From Rhodothermales bacterium (lineage in GTDB: Bacteria; Bacteroidota; Rhodothermia; Rhodothermales; JAHQVL01), in assembly GCA_041391505.1 (NCBI GenBank), contig JAWKNW010000018.1, positions 1-64,000 of the forward strand: a stretch of DNA of 64,000 bases, read 5' to 3'. Numbering within the stretch: the stretch's first letter is position 1; every line of letters starts with the position of its first letter. The notes under the pieces are model-generated. The model had not been told where the DNA came from. It did not search any database and saw only the letters and a program-made list of their open reading frames with translations. The translations under genes and the position numbers were made by a program. Of the stretch, positions 34,441-43,899 are shown piece after piece.

Positions 34441-35481
34441 ATGAAATTGAACAGAATCGCTTGCATGCTCCTGTTGACCTCGGCGATAACCTTTGCGGCG
34501 AACGCACAGGATCCCGGTTTTCAGGAGACGGACGTCCAGAAGACGTCGCAAACCAACTTTAAATTTCTGAGTCTCTCGGTGGACCCCCGCGCCTCGGCCA
34601 TGGGCGGCGCCGTCGTCGCGCAGGACATGGCCTACTCGAATGCCATGTTCTACAACCCGGCGACGATGGCCTACATGCAGAGCGCGGTGTCGGTGGGCGT
34701 GATGAACACGCAGTGGATTGCCGACATCACGTACTACGCCGGGAGCATCGCCTTCCGGCCGGGTAACGGCCAGTTCGGTGTCTTCGGCATCTCCGCCGTC
34801 GGCGTCAACTACGGCGACTTCCTCGGCACCGTCCGCGAGGCCGGGAACGCCAGCGGTTACCGCGACACGGGCACCTTCAGCCCGTCCGCCATGGCCGTCG
34901 GTTTCGGCTACGCCAAGGCGCTCACCGACCGCTTCGCCGTGGGCGGCAACCTCAAGTTCGCGCAGCAGGATCTCGGATCCAGCATCGTGGACGTGGCCGA
35001 GAGCGGCGACGACCAGAGCCGCGACTACTCGAAGGGGACGATGGTGTTCGACTTCGGCGCGCTCTACCAGACGGGCTTCCGGAGCATGAACTTCGCCGTC
35101 AACGTCCGCAACTTCGCCCGCGAACTCAAATACGAACAGGAGAACTTCGAACTCCCGCTCACCTTCCGCATCGGCGTGTCGATGGACATGCTCGACTTCG
35201 CCGAAATCGACCACGACATGCACACGCTGCGCATCGCGATCGACGCCAACCGGCCGCGCGACTTCTCCGAGCAGATCATGGTGGGGGGTGAGTACACCTT
35301 CATGAAGATCTTCTCGCTGCGGGCCGGCTACACGTTCCCGTCGGATCTCGAAGGCCTGAATCTCGGCACCGGCATTCAGTTCTTCATCGACGAGCGGATC
35401 GGCGGCGCGATCAACTACTCGTACACCGCGTTCGACGTGTTCGATTCGGTGCATCGCATCGGCGCGCACTTCTCATTCTGA
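34441..35481 (+). CDS. PorV/PorQ family outer-membrane protein
   Basis: A 346-residue outer-membrane beta-barrel protein of the PorV group. After the signal peptide (ending ANAQ) comes the family signature FLSLSVDPRASAMGGAVVA with MFYNPATMAYM, then repeated beta strands ending GAHFSF. PorV is a component of the type IX secretion apparatus in Bacteroidota, but multiple PorV-like copies occur in Rhodothermota receptor clusters, so a role in export of the upstream protein is inference. ATG at 34441 is preferred over the alternative three codons before. Confidence 0.82.
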   Translation: MKLNRIACMLLLTSAITFAANAQDPGFQETDVQKTSQTNFKFLSLSVDPRASAMGGAVVAQDMAYSNAMFYNPATMAYMQSAVSVGVMNTQWIADITYYAGSIAFRPGNGQFGVFGISAVGVNYGDFLGTVREAGNASGYRDTGTFSPSAMAVGFGYAKALTDRFAVGGNLKFAQQDLGSSIVDVAESGDDQSRDYSKGTMVFDFGALYQTGFRSMNFAVNVRNFARELKYEQENFELPLTFRIGVSMDMLDFAEIDHDMHTLRIAIDANRPRDFSEQIMVGGEYTFMKIFSLRAGYTFPSDLEGLNLGTGIQFFIDERIGGAINYSYTAFDVFDSVHRIGAHFSF

Positions 35482-35489
35482 CCTCAGAT

Positions 35490-35527
35490 GCCGGCTCGAA
35501 GCGCGACGTTTCGGGCCGGCGTTTGCT
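35490..35527 (+). terminator. Hairpin terminator after porV
   Basis: GCCGGCTCGAA (35490-35500) pairs TTCGGGCCGGC (35510-35520) with one G-U, then GTTTGCTT. It separates the receptor/PorV genes from the CRTAC1 operon. Confidence 0.6.
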
Positions 35528-35592
35528 TAGATCGGCAGTCCATCGCGGCACTCTCCCGGCGAGAGGACCGGGGTGGACTGCTTTTCGTTCGT

Positions 35593-37923
35593 ATGACCTG
35601 GTATTTTCGGGCGGCTGGATGGGCGGTTCTCGCGGGGTTTGCGAGTCTCGCCGGTGGATGTGCGGAGGAAGCCCTGCCGCTCGTTTCGACGCGCACCGCC
35701 CCGATCGTCTCGCCGGCCATGGCGCCGCCGACCGCGGAGATGACGCGCGAACTCGGCCGGCTCTTCGAGGCATCCATCGCCGCGCCCTCCCGCTACTACT
35801 ATCTGAACAGTGAACGCGCCGCCGAGGTGCTCCGGGAGATGGACGGCGCGCCGGCCGACCGGCAGAGCCTCCTCCGGCAGGCCTATGCCATCGAGCAACT
35901 CTACGCCGGCAACACCCCATCCGCCATCGACCTGTTCGAAGCGCTCCTGCGCGAGGAGGGCGGCGAAGCCGGCAACCTCTCGGCCCGGCATCGCAAACTG
36001 CTCGACTTCCTGGCCATCTCGGGGCTGCGGCTGGGCGAACAGCAGAACTGCATCGGCAACCACGCGGCCGAAGCCTGCATCATGCCGCTGCAGGGGGGCG
36101 GCATCCACACCCTCCAGGAGGGCGCGCGCAGCGCCATCGGCTGGTACGAAACCCTCCTCGGCACCTATCAGAACGACTACCGATCCCGGTGGCTGCTCAA
36201 CGTGGCGTACATGACGCTCGGCCGATACCCCGCCGGCGTGCCGGAACCTTGGCGCATCCCCGGCCTGGAGCCGACGCCCGGTCCCATCCCCGCGTTCAAA
36301 AACGTCGCGCCCCAGCTCGGGCTGGACGAGCGCCGGCTGGCCGGCAGCGTGGCCATCGAGGACTTCAACGAGGATGGCCTGCTCGACCTCTTCGTGACGG
36401 CCCATCGCCTGGGTGACTCCGTCATCCTCTACCTGAACGACGGCGATGGCGGCTTTGTGGATGCCACCGATGCGGCCGGCATCGCCGGGCTCAGCGGCGG
36501 ACTCAACGTGGTGCATGCCGACTACAACAACGACGGCCACGCCGACATCCTGATCCTACGCGGCGCCTGGCTCGGCGTGTCCGGCGCGCAGCCGAACTCC
36601 CTCCTGCGCGGCCGGGGCGACGGGACCTTCGAGGACGTCACCCGCGAGGCCGGCCTGCTTTCGTATCACCCCACCCAGGCCGCCGCCTGGGCCGATTTCA
36701 ACAACGACGGCTGGCTCGATCTCTACATCGGAAACGAACTGAGCAACCGGTGGCTTTCTGTCTGGCAACAGTCGACCGACACGCCGGCCGACAAGGCCAA
36801 CCCGTCCGAACTCTACCTCAACAACGGCGACGGCACCTTCACCGATGTCGCGCCCCGGCTGGGGCTGGACGTGTCGCTCTTTGTGAAGGGCGTCGCGTGG
36901 GGCGATGTCAACAACGACGGGCTGCCGGATCTGTACCTCTCCGTCCTCGCCGGCCCGAACCGCCTCTACATCAACCGCGGCGGGACGACGATGGACGACT
37001 GGCGCTTCGAGGAGGTGGCCGGCAAGGCCGGCGTGCACGAGCCGTTCTTCAGCTTCCCCGTCTGGTTCTGGGATTTCGACAACGACGGGTGGGAGGATCT
37101 CTGCGTCGGAAATTCGGACCTCCGGCGTCTGGATGACGCCGCCGCCGACCTGGCCCGCGAATTTCTGGGCCTGCCCGCCCTCGCGGAGATGCCGAGGCTC
37201 TATCGCAACAACGGCGACGAGACCTTCACCGATATCACCGCGCCCGCCGGCATGGAGCATGTGCTCTACGCCATGGGCGGGAATTTCGGCGACCTCAACA
37301 ACGACGGGTTCGAGGACGCCTACTTCGGCACCGGCGCGCCCGACTACCGCTCGCTCGTGCCGAATCGCATGTTTATGAATGTGGATGGTCGCCGCGTGCG
37401 CGAGGTGACGTTCGAGAGCGGATTCGGCCATCTGCAGAAAGGCCACGGCATCGCGTTCGGGGATCTCGACCGCGACGGCGACCAGGACATCTACGCCGTG
37501 ATGGGCGGGGCCTACGAAGGAGACGTGTTTCAGGACGCGCTGTTCGAAAATCCGGGCGTGGCGGATGCGCCGGCGTGGATCGTGGTGCAGCTCGCCGGCC
37601 ACACCGCCAACCGCGCCGCCATCGGCGCGCGGCTCCGGTTTGTCGTCACCCGCCGGAACGGGGAGCGGCGCGAAATCCACCGCATCGTATCGACCGGAGG
37701 CAGCTTCGGTTCGTCGAGCCTGCAGGTGGAAGTCGGGCTCGGGGATGCGGAGCGCCTCGATCGGCTCGAGGTCGTATGGCCCAACGCGGGGCGGTCGACC
37801 GACGTCTTCGAGCAGATCCCGCTGAACGGCTACTACCGGGTGGAGGAGGGCGGTGCGATGACGCCGCTCACGGCGCCGCCTGTGCCGTTCCGTAAAAGCG
37901 AGCCCGCGGGCCACACCCATTGA
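35593..37923 (+). CDS. CRTAC1 family lipoprotein with FG-GAP/VCBS repeats and ASPIC/UnbV domain (1st)
   Basis: A 776-residue exported lipoprotein (lipobox LAGGC). An N-terminal helical, TPR-like part (about 30-225) carries the NCIGNH...ACIMP motif, then at least seven calcium-type repeats (DFNEDGLLDLF, DYNNDGHADIL, DFNNDGWLDLY, DVNNDGLPDLY, DFDNDGWEDL, DLNNDGFEDAY, DLDRDGDQDIY) form a propeller, and a C-terminal ASPIC/UnbV domain with VGLGDAERLDRLEVVWP. Function unknown; such proteins are thought to be extracellular binding or scaffold proteins. First gene of an eight-gene operon; ATG at 35593 chosen for the signal peptide. Confidence 0.87.
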   Translation: MTWYFRAAGWAVLAGFASLAGGCAEEALPLVSTRTAPIVSPAMAPPTAEMTRELGRLFEASIAAPSRYYYLNSERAAEVLREMDGAPADRQSLLRQAYAIEQLYAGNTPSAIDLFEALLREEGGEAGNLSARHRKLLDFLAISGLRLGEQQNCIGNHAAEACIMPLQGGGIHTLQEGARSAIGWYETLLGTYQNDYRSRWLLNVAYMTLGRYPAGVPEPWRIPGLEPTPGPIPAFKNVAPQLGLDERRLAGSVAIEDFNEDGLLDLFVTAHRLGDSVILYLNDGDGGFVDATDAAGIAGLSGGLNVVHADYNNDGHADILILRGAWLGVSGAQPNSLLRGRGDGTFEDVTREAGLLSYHPTQAAAWADFNNDGWLDLYIGNELSNRWLSVWQQSTDTPADKANPSELYLNNGDGTFTDVAPRLGLDVSLFVKGVAWGDVNNDGLPDLYLSVLAGPNRLYINRGGTTMDDWRFEEVAGKAGVHEPFFSFPVWFWDFDNDGWEDLCVGNSDLRRLDDAAADLAREFLGLPALAEMPRLYRNNGDETFTDITAPAGMEHVLYAMGGNFGDLNNDGFEDAYFGTGAPDYRSLVPNRMFMNVDGRRVREVTFESGFGHLQKGHGIAFGDLDRDGDQDIYAVMGGAYEGDVFQDALFENPGVADAPAWIVVQLAGHTANRAAIGARLRFVVTRRNGERREIHRIVSTGGSFGSSSLQVEVGLGDAERLDRLEVVWPNAGRSTDVFEQIPLNGYYRVEEGGAMTPLTAPPVPFRKSEPAGHTH

Positions 37924-37930
37924 CCCTTCC

Positions 37931-39691
37931 GTGACGTCCCTCCGCACCATAACGCCCTTTATTGCGGTCGCCGCGCTGGCGGCGGCGTGCGCCGGCCCCT
38001 CGACCGAGCCGTCCCCCGACCTCTTCGTCGACCTCTTCATCGACGCGACGCGCGAGGCCGGTCTGGACGGGTTTCGCCACGAACGCGGCGCCGCTGGCGA
38101 TCACTGGATGCCCGAGACCTACGGCGCCGGCGTCGCCTTTGTCGATTACGACGGCGACGGCTGGGCCGACGTGGCGGCTGTCGGGGGCGGGGTCTGGGCG
38201 GCTCCGGCAGAGGGGCCGGCGGCCATCACCCTCTACCGGAATCTCGGGGACGGCCGGTTTCGCGACGTCACCAAGGAAACCGGGCTCGACCGGTACCGCG
38301 CCATCGGCTTCGGCATCGCCGGGGCGGACATGGACAACGACGGGGATCTCGATCTCTACCTCACCGCGCTCGGCCCGAACCTGCTGCTCCGGAACGACGA
38401 CGGCGTCTTCGTCGACGTCGCCGCCGAAGCCGGCGTGGCCGGCGACGCCTGGAGCACCGCGGCCCTGTTCTTCGACGCGAACCGCGACGGACTCGTCGAC
38501 CTGTACGTCGGTCAGTACGTGGACTGGACGCCGGAGACCGATCGCTGGTGCACGTCCGACGGGGTCAACAAGGACTACTGCATGCCGCACGCCTACGAGG
38601 GCGTCGGCGCCCGGTTTTACCTCAACGCCGGCGACAGCCGGTTCATCGACCGCACCCGCGAGGCGGGCATGGACGACAACCCCGGCAAGACGCTCGGCGC
38701 CGCCGAGTACGATCTCAACGCGGACGGCTGGCCGGACGTCGTCGTCGCCAACGACACGCGGCGCAATCTCGTGTACCTGAACCGGAAGGACGGCACCTTC
38801 GAGGAAGTTGGCATCCGCAGCGGCGTCGCGTACGACGACAACGGGCGCGCCCGCGCCGGCATGGGACTGGACATCGGGGTGCTGGATGGTACGGGCAAGC
38901 CGTCGATCGTGATCGGTAATTTTTCCGAGGAGATGGTGGGGGTCTACCGCGAGGTGGGAGGCGGCATCTACCGGGATCTGGCGCCGGCGTCGGGCATCGG
39001 CATGGCGTCGAAGCAGGTGCTGACGTTCGGGGTGCTGCTGGCGGACGTCGATCTCGACGCCGATCTGGATGTGCTGCTTGCCAACGGGCACATCCTGGAG
39101 CAGGTCGCCGAGATGCAGGACGGCATGACCTATCGCCAGCCGGCGCAGCTGTTTATGAATCAGGGCGACGGCCGGTTCGAGCTGGCCGGCGCCGACCGCG
39201 CCCGCGTCCTCGCCGAACCCCTCGTCGCGCGCGGCGCGGCCTACGCGGATTACGACCGCGACGGCGATCTCGACGTGCTCCTGACCGAAAACGGCGGGCC
39301 GCTCCATCTCTGGCGCAACCAGACCGATCCGGCGACGGGCGCGGACGCGCATGCGCTCAGGTTGTATCTTGCAGGCCGGCGGAGCCCGCGCGATGCGCTC
39401 GGCGCCCGGGTCGTGGCGGTGGCCAACGGACGGATGCGGCAGGAGCGCCGCGTCCGCGCCGGCGGAAGTTATCTCTCCCAATCGGAGACGACCCTGACGC
39501 TCGGGCTCGGGCCGGTCGATCGGCTCGACACCTTGCGGATTCACTGGCCCTCCGGCTGGGTGGATACCTACGAGCAGTTGGAAGCCGGCCGCGAGTTGCG
39601 CCTGACGGAAGGGGTGCGCGAGGCGGAGGTGCTGCGCATCTGGGCTACCCCGGGCACGCCGGCCCCGCAAGAACGTACGGAATCACTATGA
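37931..39691 (+). CDS. CRTAC1 family lipoprotein (2nd)
   Basis: A 586-residue lipoprotein (GTG start, lipobox ALAAACAG) seven bases after the first CRTAC1 gene. Propeller with DYDGDGWADV, DMDNDGDLDLYL, DANRDGLVDLYVG, DLNADGWPDVV, DVDLDADLDVLL and DYDRDGDLDVLL, and a C-terminal ASPIC/UnbV domain (LGLGPVDRLDTLRIHWPSG). Between repeats it has the conserved pair WCTSDGVNKDYCMP, a two-cysteine motif shared with the gene at 40920. It ends in an ATGA overlap with the TPR lipoprotein, suggesting coupled translation. Confidence 0.87.
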   Translation: MTSLRTITPFIAVAALAAACAGPSTEPSPDLFVDLFIDATREAGLDGFRHERGAAGDHWMPETYGAGVAFVDYDGDGWADVAAVGGGVWAAPAEGPAAITLYRNLGDGRFRDVTKETGLDRYRAIGFGIAGADMDNDGDLDLYLTALGPNLLLRNDDGVFVDVAAEAGVAGDAWSTAALFFDANRDGLVDLYVGQYVDWTPETDRWCTSDGVNKDYCMPHAYEGVGARFYLNAGDSRFIDRTREAGMDDNPGKTLGAAEYDLNADGWPDVVVANDTRRNLVYLNRKDGTFEEVGIRSGVAYDDNGRARAGMGLDIGVLDGTGKPSIVIGNFSEEMVGVYREVGGGIYRDLAPASGIGMASKQVLTFGVLLADVDLDADLDVLLANGHILEQVAEMQDGMTYRQPAQLFMNQGDGRFELAGADRARVLAEPLVARGAAYADYDRDGDLDVLLTENGGPLHLWRNQTDPATGADAHALRLYLAGRRSPRDALGARVVAVANGRMRQERRVRAGGSYLSQSETTLTLGLGPVDRLDTLRIHWPSGWVDTYEQLEAGRELRLTEGVREAEVLRIWATPGTPAPQERTESL

Positions 39692-40923
39692 GGCGAGACA
39701 CCATCCTGTTACCCACCGGTCTGGGCCTGATCGTCGCTACCCTGCTGATGACGGGCTGTTCGCCGGCCGCGCCGCCGGCCGACGACCCGCGCGCCGTGCC
39801 GTTTGTCGAGGCGATGTTCGCGGCGATGCGACGCGGCGACCTGAATGGCGCGCTGGCCCTGTCCGATAGTGCCGCGCGGTACGCCCCGCGCAATGCGGAG
39901 CTTGCCGTCGCGCGCGGCGATCTGTACAGCGCGCTGCGCCGCTACGATGCGGCGAAGGAAGCCTACGAGGCCGCCGTCGCCGCCGACTCCCGGTTTCCCG
40001 GCGCCTGGTATCAGCTCGGGCAGAACGCCTTTCTCCAGCGCCGGTACCGCGAAGCGCTCGGGTATTACCGCAAGGAGCAGGATGTGCTGGGCGCCGGCGC
40101 CGACCCCGCCTCGGCGGCCGCCATCGAGGCGCAGATCGGTCGGACCTACGCCATGCTCGGGGTGCCGGACAGCGCGCGGGTATCCTACACCACGGCCCTG
40201 GCCTCGGACAGCACCCAGGCCTCCGCACACGCCTGGCTGAGCGAACTGCTGGAGAGCGAGGGCCGGCTTCCGGAGGCGCTGCATCATGCCCGGCTCGCCC
40301 TCCAGGCGAACCCGCGCGAACTCGAAAACGGCTACCGGGTCGGCGCCCTGCTGTTTCAGACGGGCAAGCCGCAGGAAGCCCTGCCGTACCTGAACGTCGT
40401 CGCGCAGCGGCTGCCGGGCCACGAAGGGGCGGCGTTCAACCTCGGGCGGGCGCTGCAGGCGCTCGGCCGCGAAGGGGAGGCGAAGGTGTATCTGGATCGG
40501 GTCGAGCAGATCCAGGCGCTCCAGCAGCAGGCCGTCGTCGCCGAGCGCGCCGTGGAAACCTACCCCGGGGAGCCGCAGCGATGGATCGACCTCGCCGGCC
40601 TCATGATGCAGATGGGGTATTTCGACCGCGCCGAGACCGCGTTGAACGCGGCGCAGGCGCTGCGGCCGCGGGACCTGTCGCTCCAAAGCGACCTGGCCAA
40701 CCTGGCCTTTACCCGGGGCGACACCACGGCGGCGCTCCAGCGCTTCCAGACGTTGCTTCGCATGGACTCGACCTATGCCGACGGCTGGCTCAACCTGGGC
40801 ATCGTCTACGCCGTGTCCGGCGATGTGGCCTCGGCGCGGAAGGCGTGGGAAACCGCGCTCCGGCACAAGCCGGGCGACCCCGACGCGACGGCGTACCTGA
40901 ACCAGTTGAAGAGCGGTCAATGA
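39688..40923 (+). CDS. TPR repeat lipoprotein (1st)
   Basis: A 411-residue lipoprotein (lipobox LLMTGC) made of tetratricopeptide repeats, for example AVARGDLYSALRRYDAAKEA, AWYQLGQNAFLQRRYREALG and GWLNLGIVYAVSGDVASARK. TPRs give a protein-binding surface; the product is probably tethered to a membrane facing the periplasm or outside. It overlaps both neighbours by ATGA (39688-39691 and 40920-40923) and forms, with its CRTAC1 partner, the first of two CRTAC1-TPR pairs. Confidence 0.85.
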   Translation: MRRDTILLPTGLGLIVATLLMTGCSPAAPPADDPRAVPFVEAMFAAMRRGDLNGALALSDSAARYAPRNAELAVARGDLYSALRRYDAAKEAYEAAVAADSRFPGAWYQLGQNAFLQRRYREALGYYRKEQDVLGAGADPASAAAIEAQIGRTYAMLGVPDSARVSYTTALASDSTQASAHAWLSELLESEGRLPEALHHARLALQANPRELENGYRVGALLFQTGKPQEALPYLNVVAQRLPGHEGAAFNLGRALQALGREGEAKVYLDRVEQIQALQQQAVVAERAVETYPGEPQRWIDLAGLMMQMGYFDRAETALNAAQALRPRDLSLQSDLANLAFTRGDTTAALQRFQTLLRMDSTYADGWLNLGIVYAVSGDVASARKAWETALRHKPGDPDATAYLNQLKSGQ

Positions 40924-42668
40924 GCGCGATGCGTCCATACCGCACATGGAGATGGCTCGGCCTGACGGTGCTGGCGATGGGTCTCGGGTGCCAGCCGGCG
41001 ACGCAGCCCGAGGCGCCCGCTGCCGCCGGCGACAACCTGTTTACCGACGTGACGGAGGAGGCCGGCCTGCTCGGTTTTCATCACGTCACCGGCGCGTTCG
41101 GCGAAAAATGGTTTCCCGAGTCGATGGGCTCCGGGTGCGGATTCATCGATTACGACGGCGACGGGCTCGTGGACATCCTGCTCGCCGGCGGCGGCGCGTG
41201 GCCGCAATCGGGCATCGAGCCCCCGCAGGCCATCTGGCTCTACCACAACCTGGGCGGCGGCCGCTTCGCGCTCGTCACCCGCGAGGCCGGTCTGGCCGAC
41301 GCGCCGGGCTACAGCATCGGGTTCGGGGTGGGTGATTACGACAACGACGGCGACCAGGATTTTGTGATGACGACGCTGACGCAAGATCGGATGTACCGCA
41401 ACGACGGCGGCGTCTTCACCGATGTGACCGACCTGTCCGGCATCGGCGATCATTCGGGATGGAGCACGTCGGCCGCATTTTTTGATGCGGACCGCGACGG
41501 GCTGGTCGACCTCTACATCGGCAACTACGTCAGATGGTCGCCCGAAACCGACCTCTTCTGCACACACGACGGCACGATCAAGGGGTACTGTACGCCGGAA
41601 ACGTACGACGGGCTGCCGGGGCGCTTTTATCACAACCAGGGCGACGGCACCTTCGCCGACTGGACCGAGCGCGCCGGCTTCGGGGCGGCGTACGGCACGA
41701 CGCTGGGCATCCTCACGTTCGACTTCGACCGCAACGAGTGGCCCGACCTCATGTTCGCCAACGACACGCGCCCCGATCAGCTGTTCGTCAACAACGGCGA
41801 CGGCACCTTCACCGAGCGCGGCGCGCAGAGCGGCGTCGCGTACGACGAAAAAGGGCGCGCCCGCGCCGGCATGGGGATCGACGCCGGCGTGGTGGACTCC
41901 ACCGGCGAGGTCACCGTCTTTGTCGGCAACTTCTCGCGCGAGATGATCGGCGTCTATCGCTATGGCGGGAGCGGTTATTTTCTCGACCGCGCGGCGGCGT
42001 CGAAGATCGGGCGGAGCAGTTTGCTCACCCTCACGTTCGGGCTGGCGCTCCTCGACATCGATCTGGATGGCGACCTCGACCTCTTCGCCGCGAACGGGCA
42101 CGTCCAGCCGGATATCGAGGAATTTGCAGACAACGTGCGCTACGCCGAGCCGGCGCATGTCTTCATGAACCAGGGCAACGGCACCTTCGAGGACGTGGCC
42201 GCGCACATCGGCGGCGCGGCGGCGCGGCCTATCGTCGCGCGCGGCCTCGCCTATGCGGACATCGACAACGACGGCGACCAGGACGTGCTCGTCGTCGAGA
42301 ACGGGCGCGGCGCGCATCTGTGGCGCAACGAGGCGAATGCGCAGGGGTACCTCCGGGTACGGACGCAGGGAGGCCCCAGCAACCGCGGCGGCCTCGGCGT
42401 GCGCATCGTCGCCGTCGCGGGATCCCGGCGGATGGAGCGGTATATTCGGAGTGGATCCAGCTACCTCACCGCCTCCGAGCAGGTGGCCACGTTCGGGCTC
42501 GGCGGGGCGGGAACGGAGGTGGACAGTCTCTACCTGTACTGGCCCAGCGGCCACGTGGATCGGCATGCCGGCGTCCCGGCCGGCCGGCAATGGCTCGCGG
42601 TGGAAGGCGCCGCGTCGCTCGAACCCGACCGGGCTCCCTCCTCGTCGAAAACATCCCCATCCCCATGA
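40920..42668 (+). CDS. CRTAC1 family lipoprotein (3rd)
   Basis: A 582-residue lipoprotein (lipobox MGLGC), close paralogue of the gene at 37931: DYDGDGLVDILLAGGG, DYDNDGDQDFVM, DADRDGLVDLYIG, the two-cysteine insert FCTHDGTIKGYCTP, DIDLDGDLDLFAANGH, DIDNDGDQDVLVVENG, and a C-terminal ASPIC/UnbV domain. ATG overlaps the stop of the first TPR gene, and its own stop overlaps the second TPR gene, so the CRTAC1-TPR pair looks tandemly duplicated. Confidence 0.87.
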   Translation: MSAMRPYRTWRWLGLTVLAMGLGCQPATQPEAPAAAGDNLFTDVTEEAGLLGFHHVTGAFGEKWFPESMGSGCGFIDYDGDGLVDILLAGGGAWPQSGIEPPQAIWLYHNLGGGRFALVTREAGLADAPGYSIGFGVGDYDNDGDQDFVMTTLTQDRMYRNDGGVFTDVTDLSGIGDHSGWSTSAAFFDADRDGLVDLYIGNYVRWSPETDLFCTHDGTIKGYCTPETYDGLPGRFYHNQGDGTFADWTERAGFGAAYGTTLGILTFDFDRNEWPDLMFANDTRPDQLFVNNGDGTFTERGAQSGVAYDEKGRARAGMGIDAGVVDSTGEVTVFVGNFSREMIGVYRYGGSGYFLDRAAASKIGRSSLLTLTFGLALLDIDLDGDLDLFAANGHVQPDIEEFADNVRYAEPAHVFMNQGNGTFEDVAAHIGGAAARPIVARGLAYADIDNDGDQDVLVVENGRGAHLWRNEANAQGYLRVRTQGGPSNRGGLGVRIVAVAGSRRMERYIRSGSSYLTASEQVATFGLGGAGTEVDSLYLYWPSGHVDRHAGVPAGRQWLAVEGAASLEPDRAPSSSKTSPSP

Positions 42669-43888
42669 AGCCGTCGATCTCCCCTCGCGCCCTTTTCGCG
42701 TTGCTGTGCCTGCTGGCTATCGGCTGCGGCGACCGTCGCGCGGCGCCGCCGATCCCGGACGGCGACACGGCCGAGCTGCTGCAGGCCGGTGAAGATGCCC
42801 TGCGCCAGGGCTACTTCGAAGAGGCGCTCATCCTGGCCGACAGCGCGGCGGCGCGGATGCCGGCGGCCGTCGAGCCGCTCTTCCTGCGGGGCATGATCTT
42901 CACCCAGACGATGCGCTGGGACGAGGCCGAAGCGTCGTATCAGGAGGTCCTCAAGCGCGACCCGGAGTACCTCGGCGCATGGAATAATCTCGGCAACATC
43001 GCCCTCCGGCAGGCGCGGGTGAACGACGCCCTCACCAGCTATCGCAACGAAATCGCCCTGCATCCCGCCCCGCGGCCCTGGATCTCCGTCGGGCGCGCCT
43101 ACCGGGAGCTCGGCATGACCGACAGCGCGACCTACGCCTTCGATCAGGCGCTCAAGCTGGACTCGACCGCGCTCGACGCCTATCTGGCTTATGCCCAGAT
43201 CCGCGAGGAAGAAGGCGAGTTCGACGAAGGCCTGCGTTATGCCCGCAAGGCGTACGCCCGCGCGCCCCGCAATCCCGACGTGCAGTACGTCCTCGGGATG
43301 CTGCTCACCAAGACCGGCAACGATGCGGAGGCCGTGGAGCACCTCGCCGCCGTGACGCAGGTATGGCCGTGGCACACCGAGTCGCATTACAGTCTGGCCC
43401 AGGCGCTGCAGCGGCTCGGTCGCGACGAGGAGAGCGCCCGGGTACTCGCCGAAGCGGAAAAGCTGTGGCAGCGGCAGGCCGACGTGTCTTTCTTCCAGAA
43501 GGCCGTCACCAACGACCCCGACAACGCCTACAACTACGCCGCGCTCGGCACGGCGCTCCGGCTCGCCGGCCGCTTCGAGGATGCCGTCGACGCCTACAAG
43601 ATCGCCCTCTCGCTGGAGGGGGAAAACCTCGAATTCCAGAATAACCTCGCTTCGCTGTATTTCCTTCAGCAGGATACGCTCGCGGCGATCCGGACGTACC
43701 GCGCCATTCTTCAGAAGGATGCCAGCATGCTCAGCGCGTGGATCAACCTCGGGGTGCTCCACGCCGTGTCCGGCCGGCCCGATCTGGCCCGGCAGGCCTG
43801 GCAGCAGGTGCTCGCACGCGACCCGCAAAACGAACAGGCGGCCGCGTATATCCAACGACTCGACAACGAGCCGGCGCGCCGGCCTTAA
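42665..43888 (+). CDS. TPR repeat lipoprotein (2nd)
   Basis: A 407-residue lipoprotein (lipobox LLAIGC) of tetratricopeptide repeats (AWNNLGNIALRQARVNDALT, AYLAYAQIREEEGEFDEGLR, AWINLGVLHAVSGRPDLARQ). The last repeat is very like that of the TPR gene at 39688, supporting duplication of the module. Starts within the preceding stop (ATGA); the TonB receptor gene follows after 11 bases. Confidence 0.85.
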   Translation: MKPSISPRALFALLCLLAIGCGDRRAAPPIPDGDTAELLQAGEDALRQGYFEEALILADSAAARMPAAVEPLFLRGMIFTQTMRWDEAEASYQEVLKRDPEYLGAWNNLGNIALRQARVNDALTSYRNEIALHPAPRPWISVGRAYRELGMTDSATYAFDQALKLDSTALDAYLAYAQIREEEGEFDEGLRYARKAYARAPRNPDVQYVLGMLLTKTGNDAEAVEHLAAVTQVWPWHTESHYSLAQALQRLGRDEESARVLAEAEKLWQRQADVSFFQKAVTNDPDNAYNYAALGTALRLAGRFEDAVDAYKIALSLEGENLEFQNNLASLYFLQQDTLAAIRTYRAILQKDASMLSAWINLGVLHAVSGRPDLARQAWQQVLARDPQNEQAAAYIQRLDNEPARRP

Positions 43889-43899
43889 ATCTACACGCC

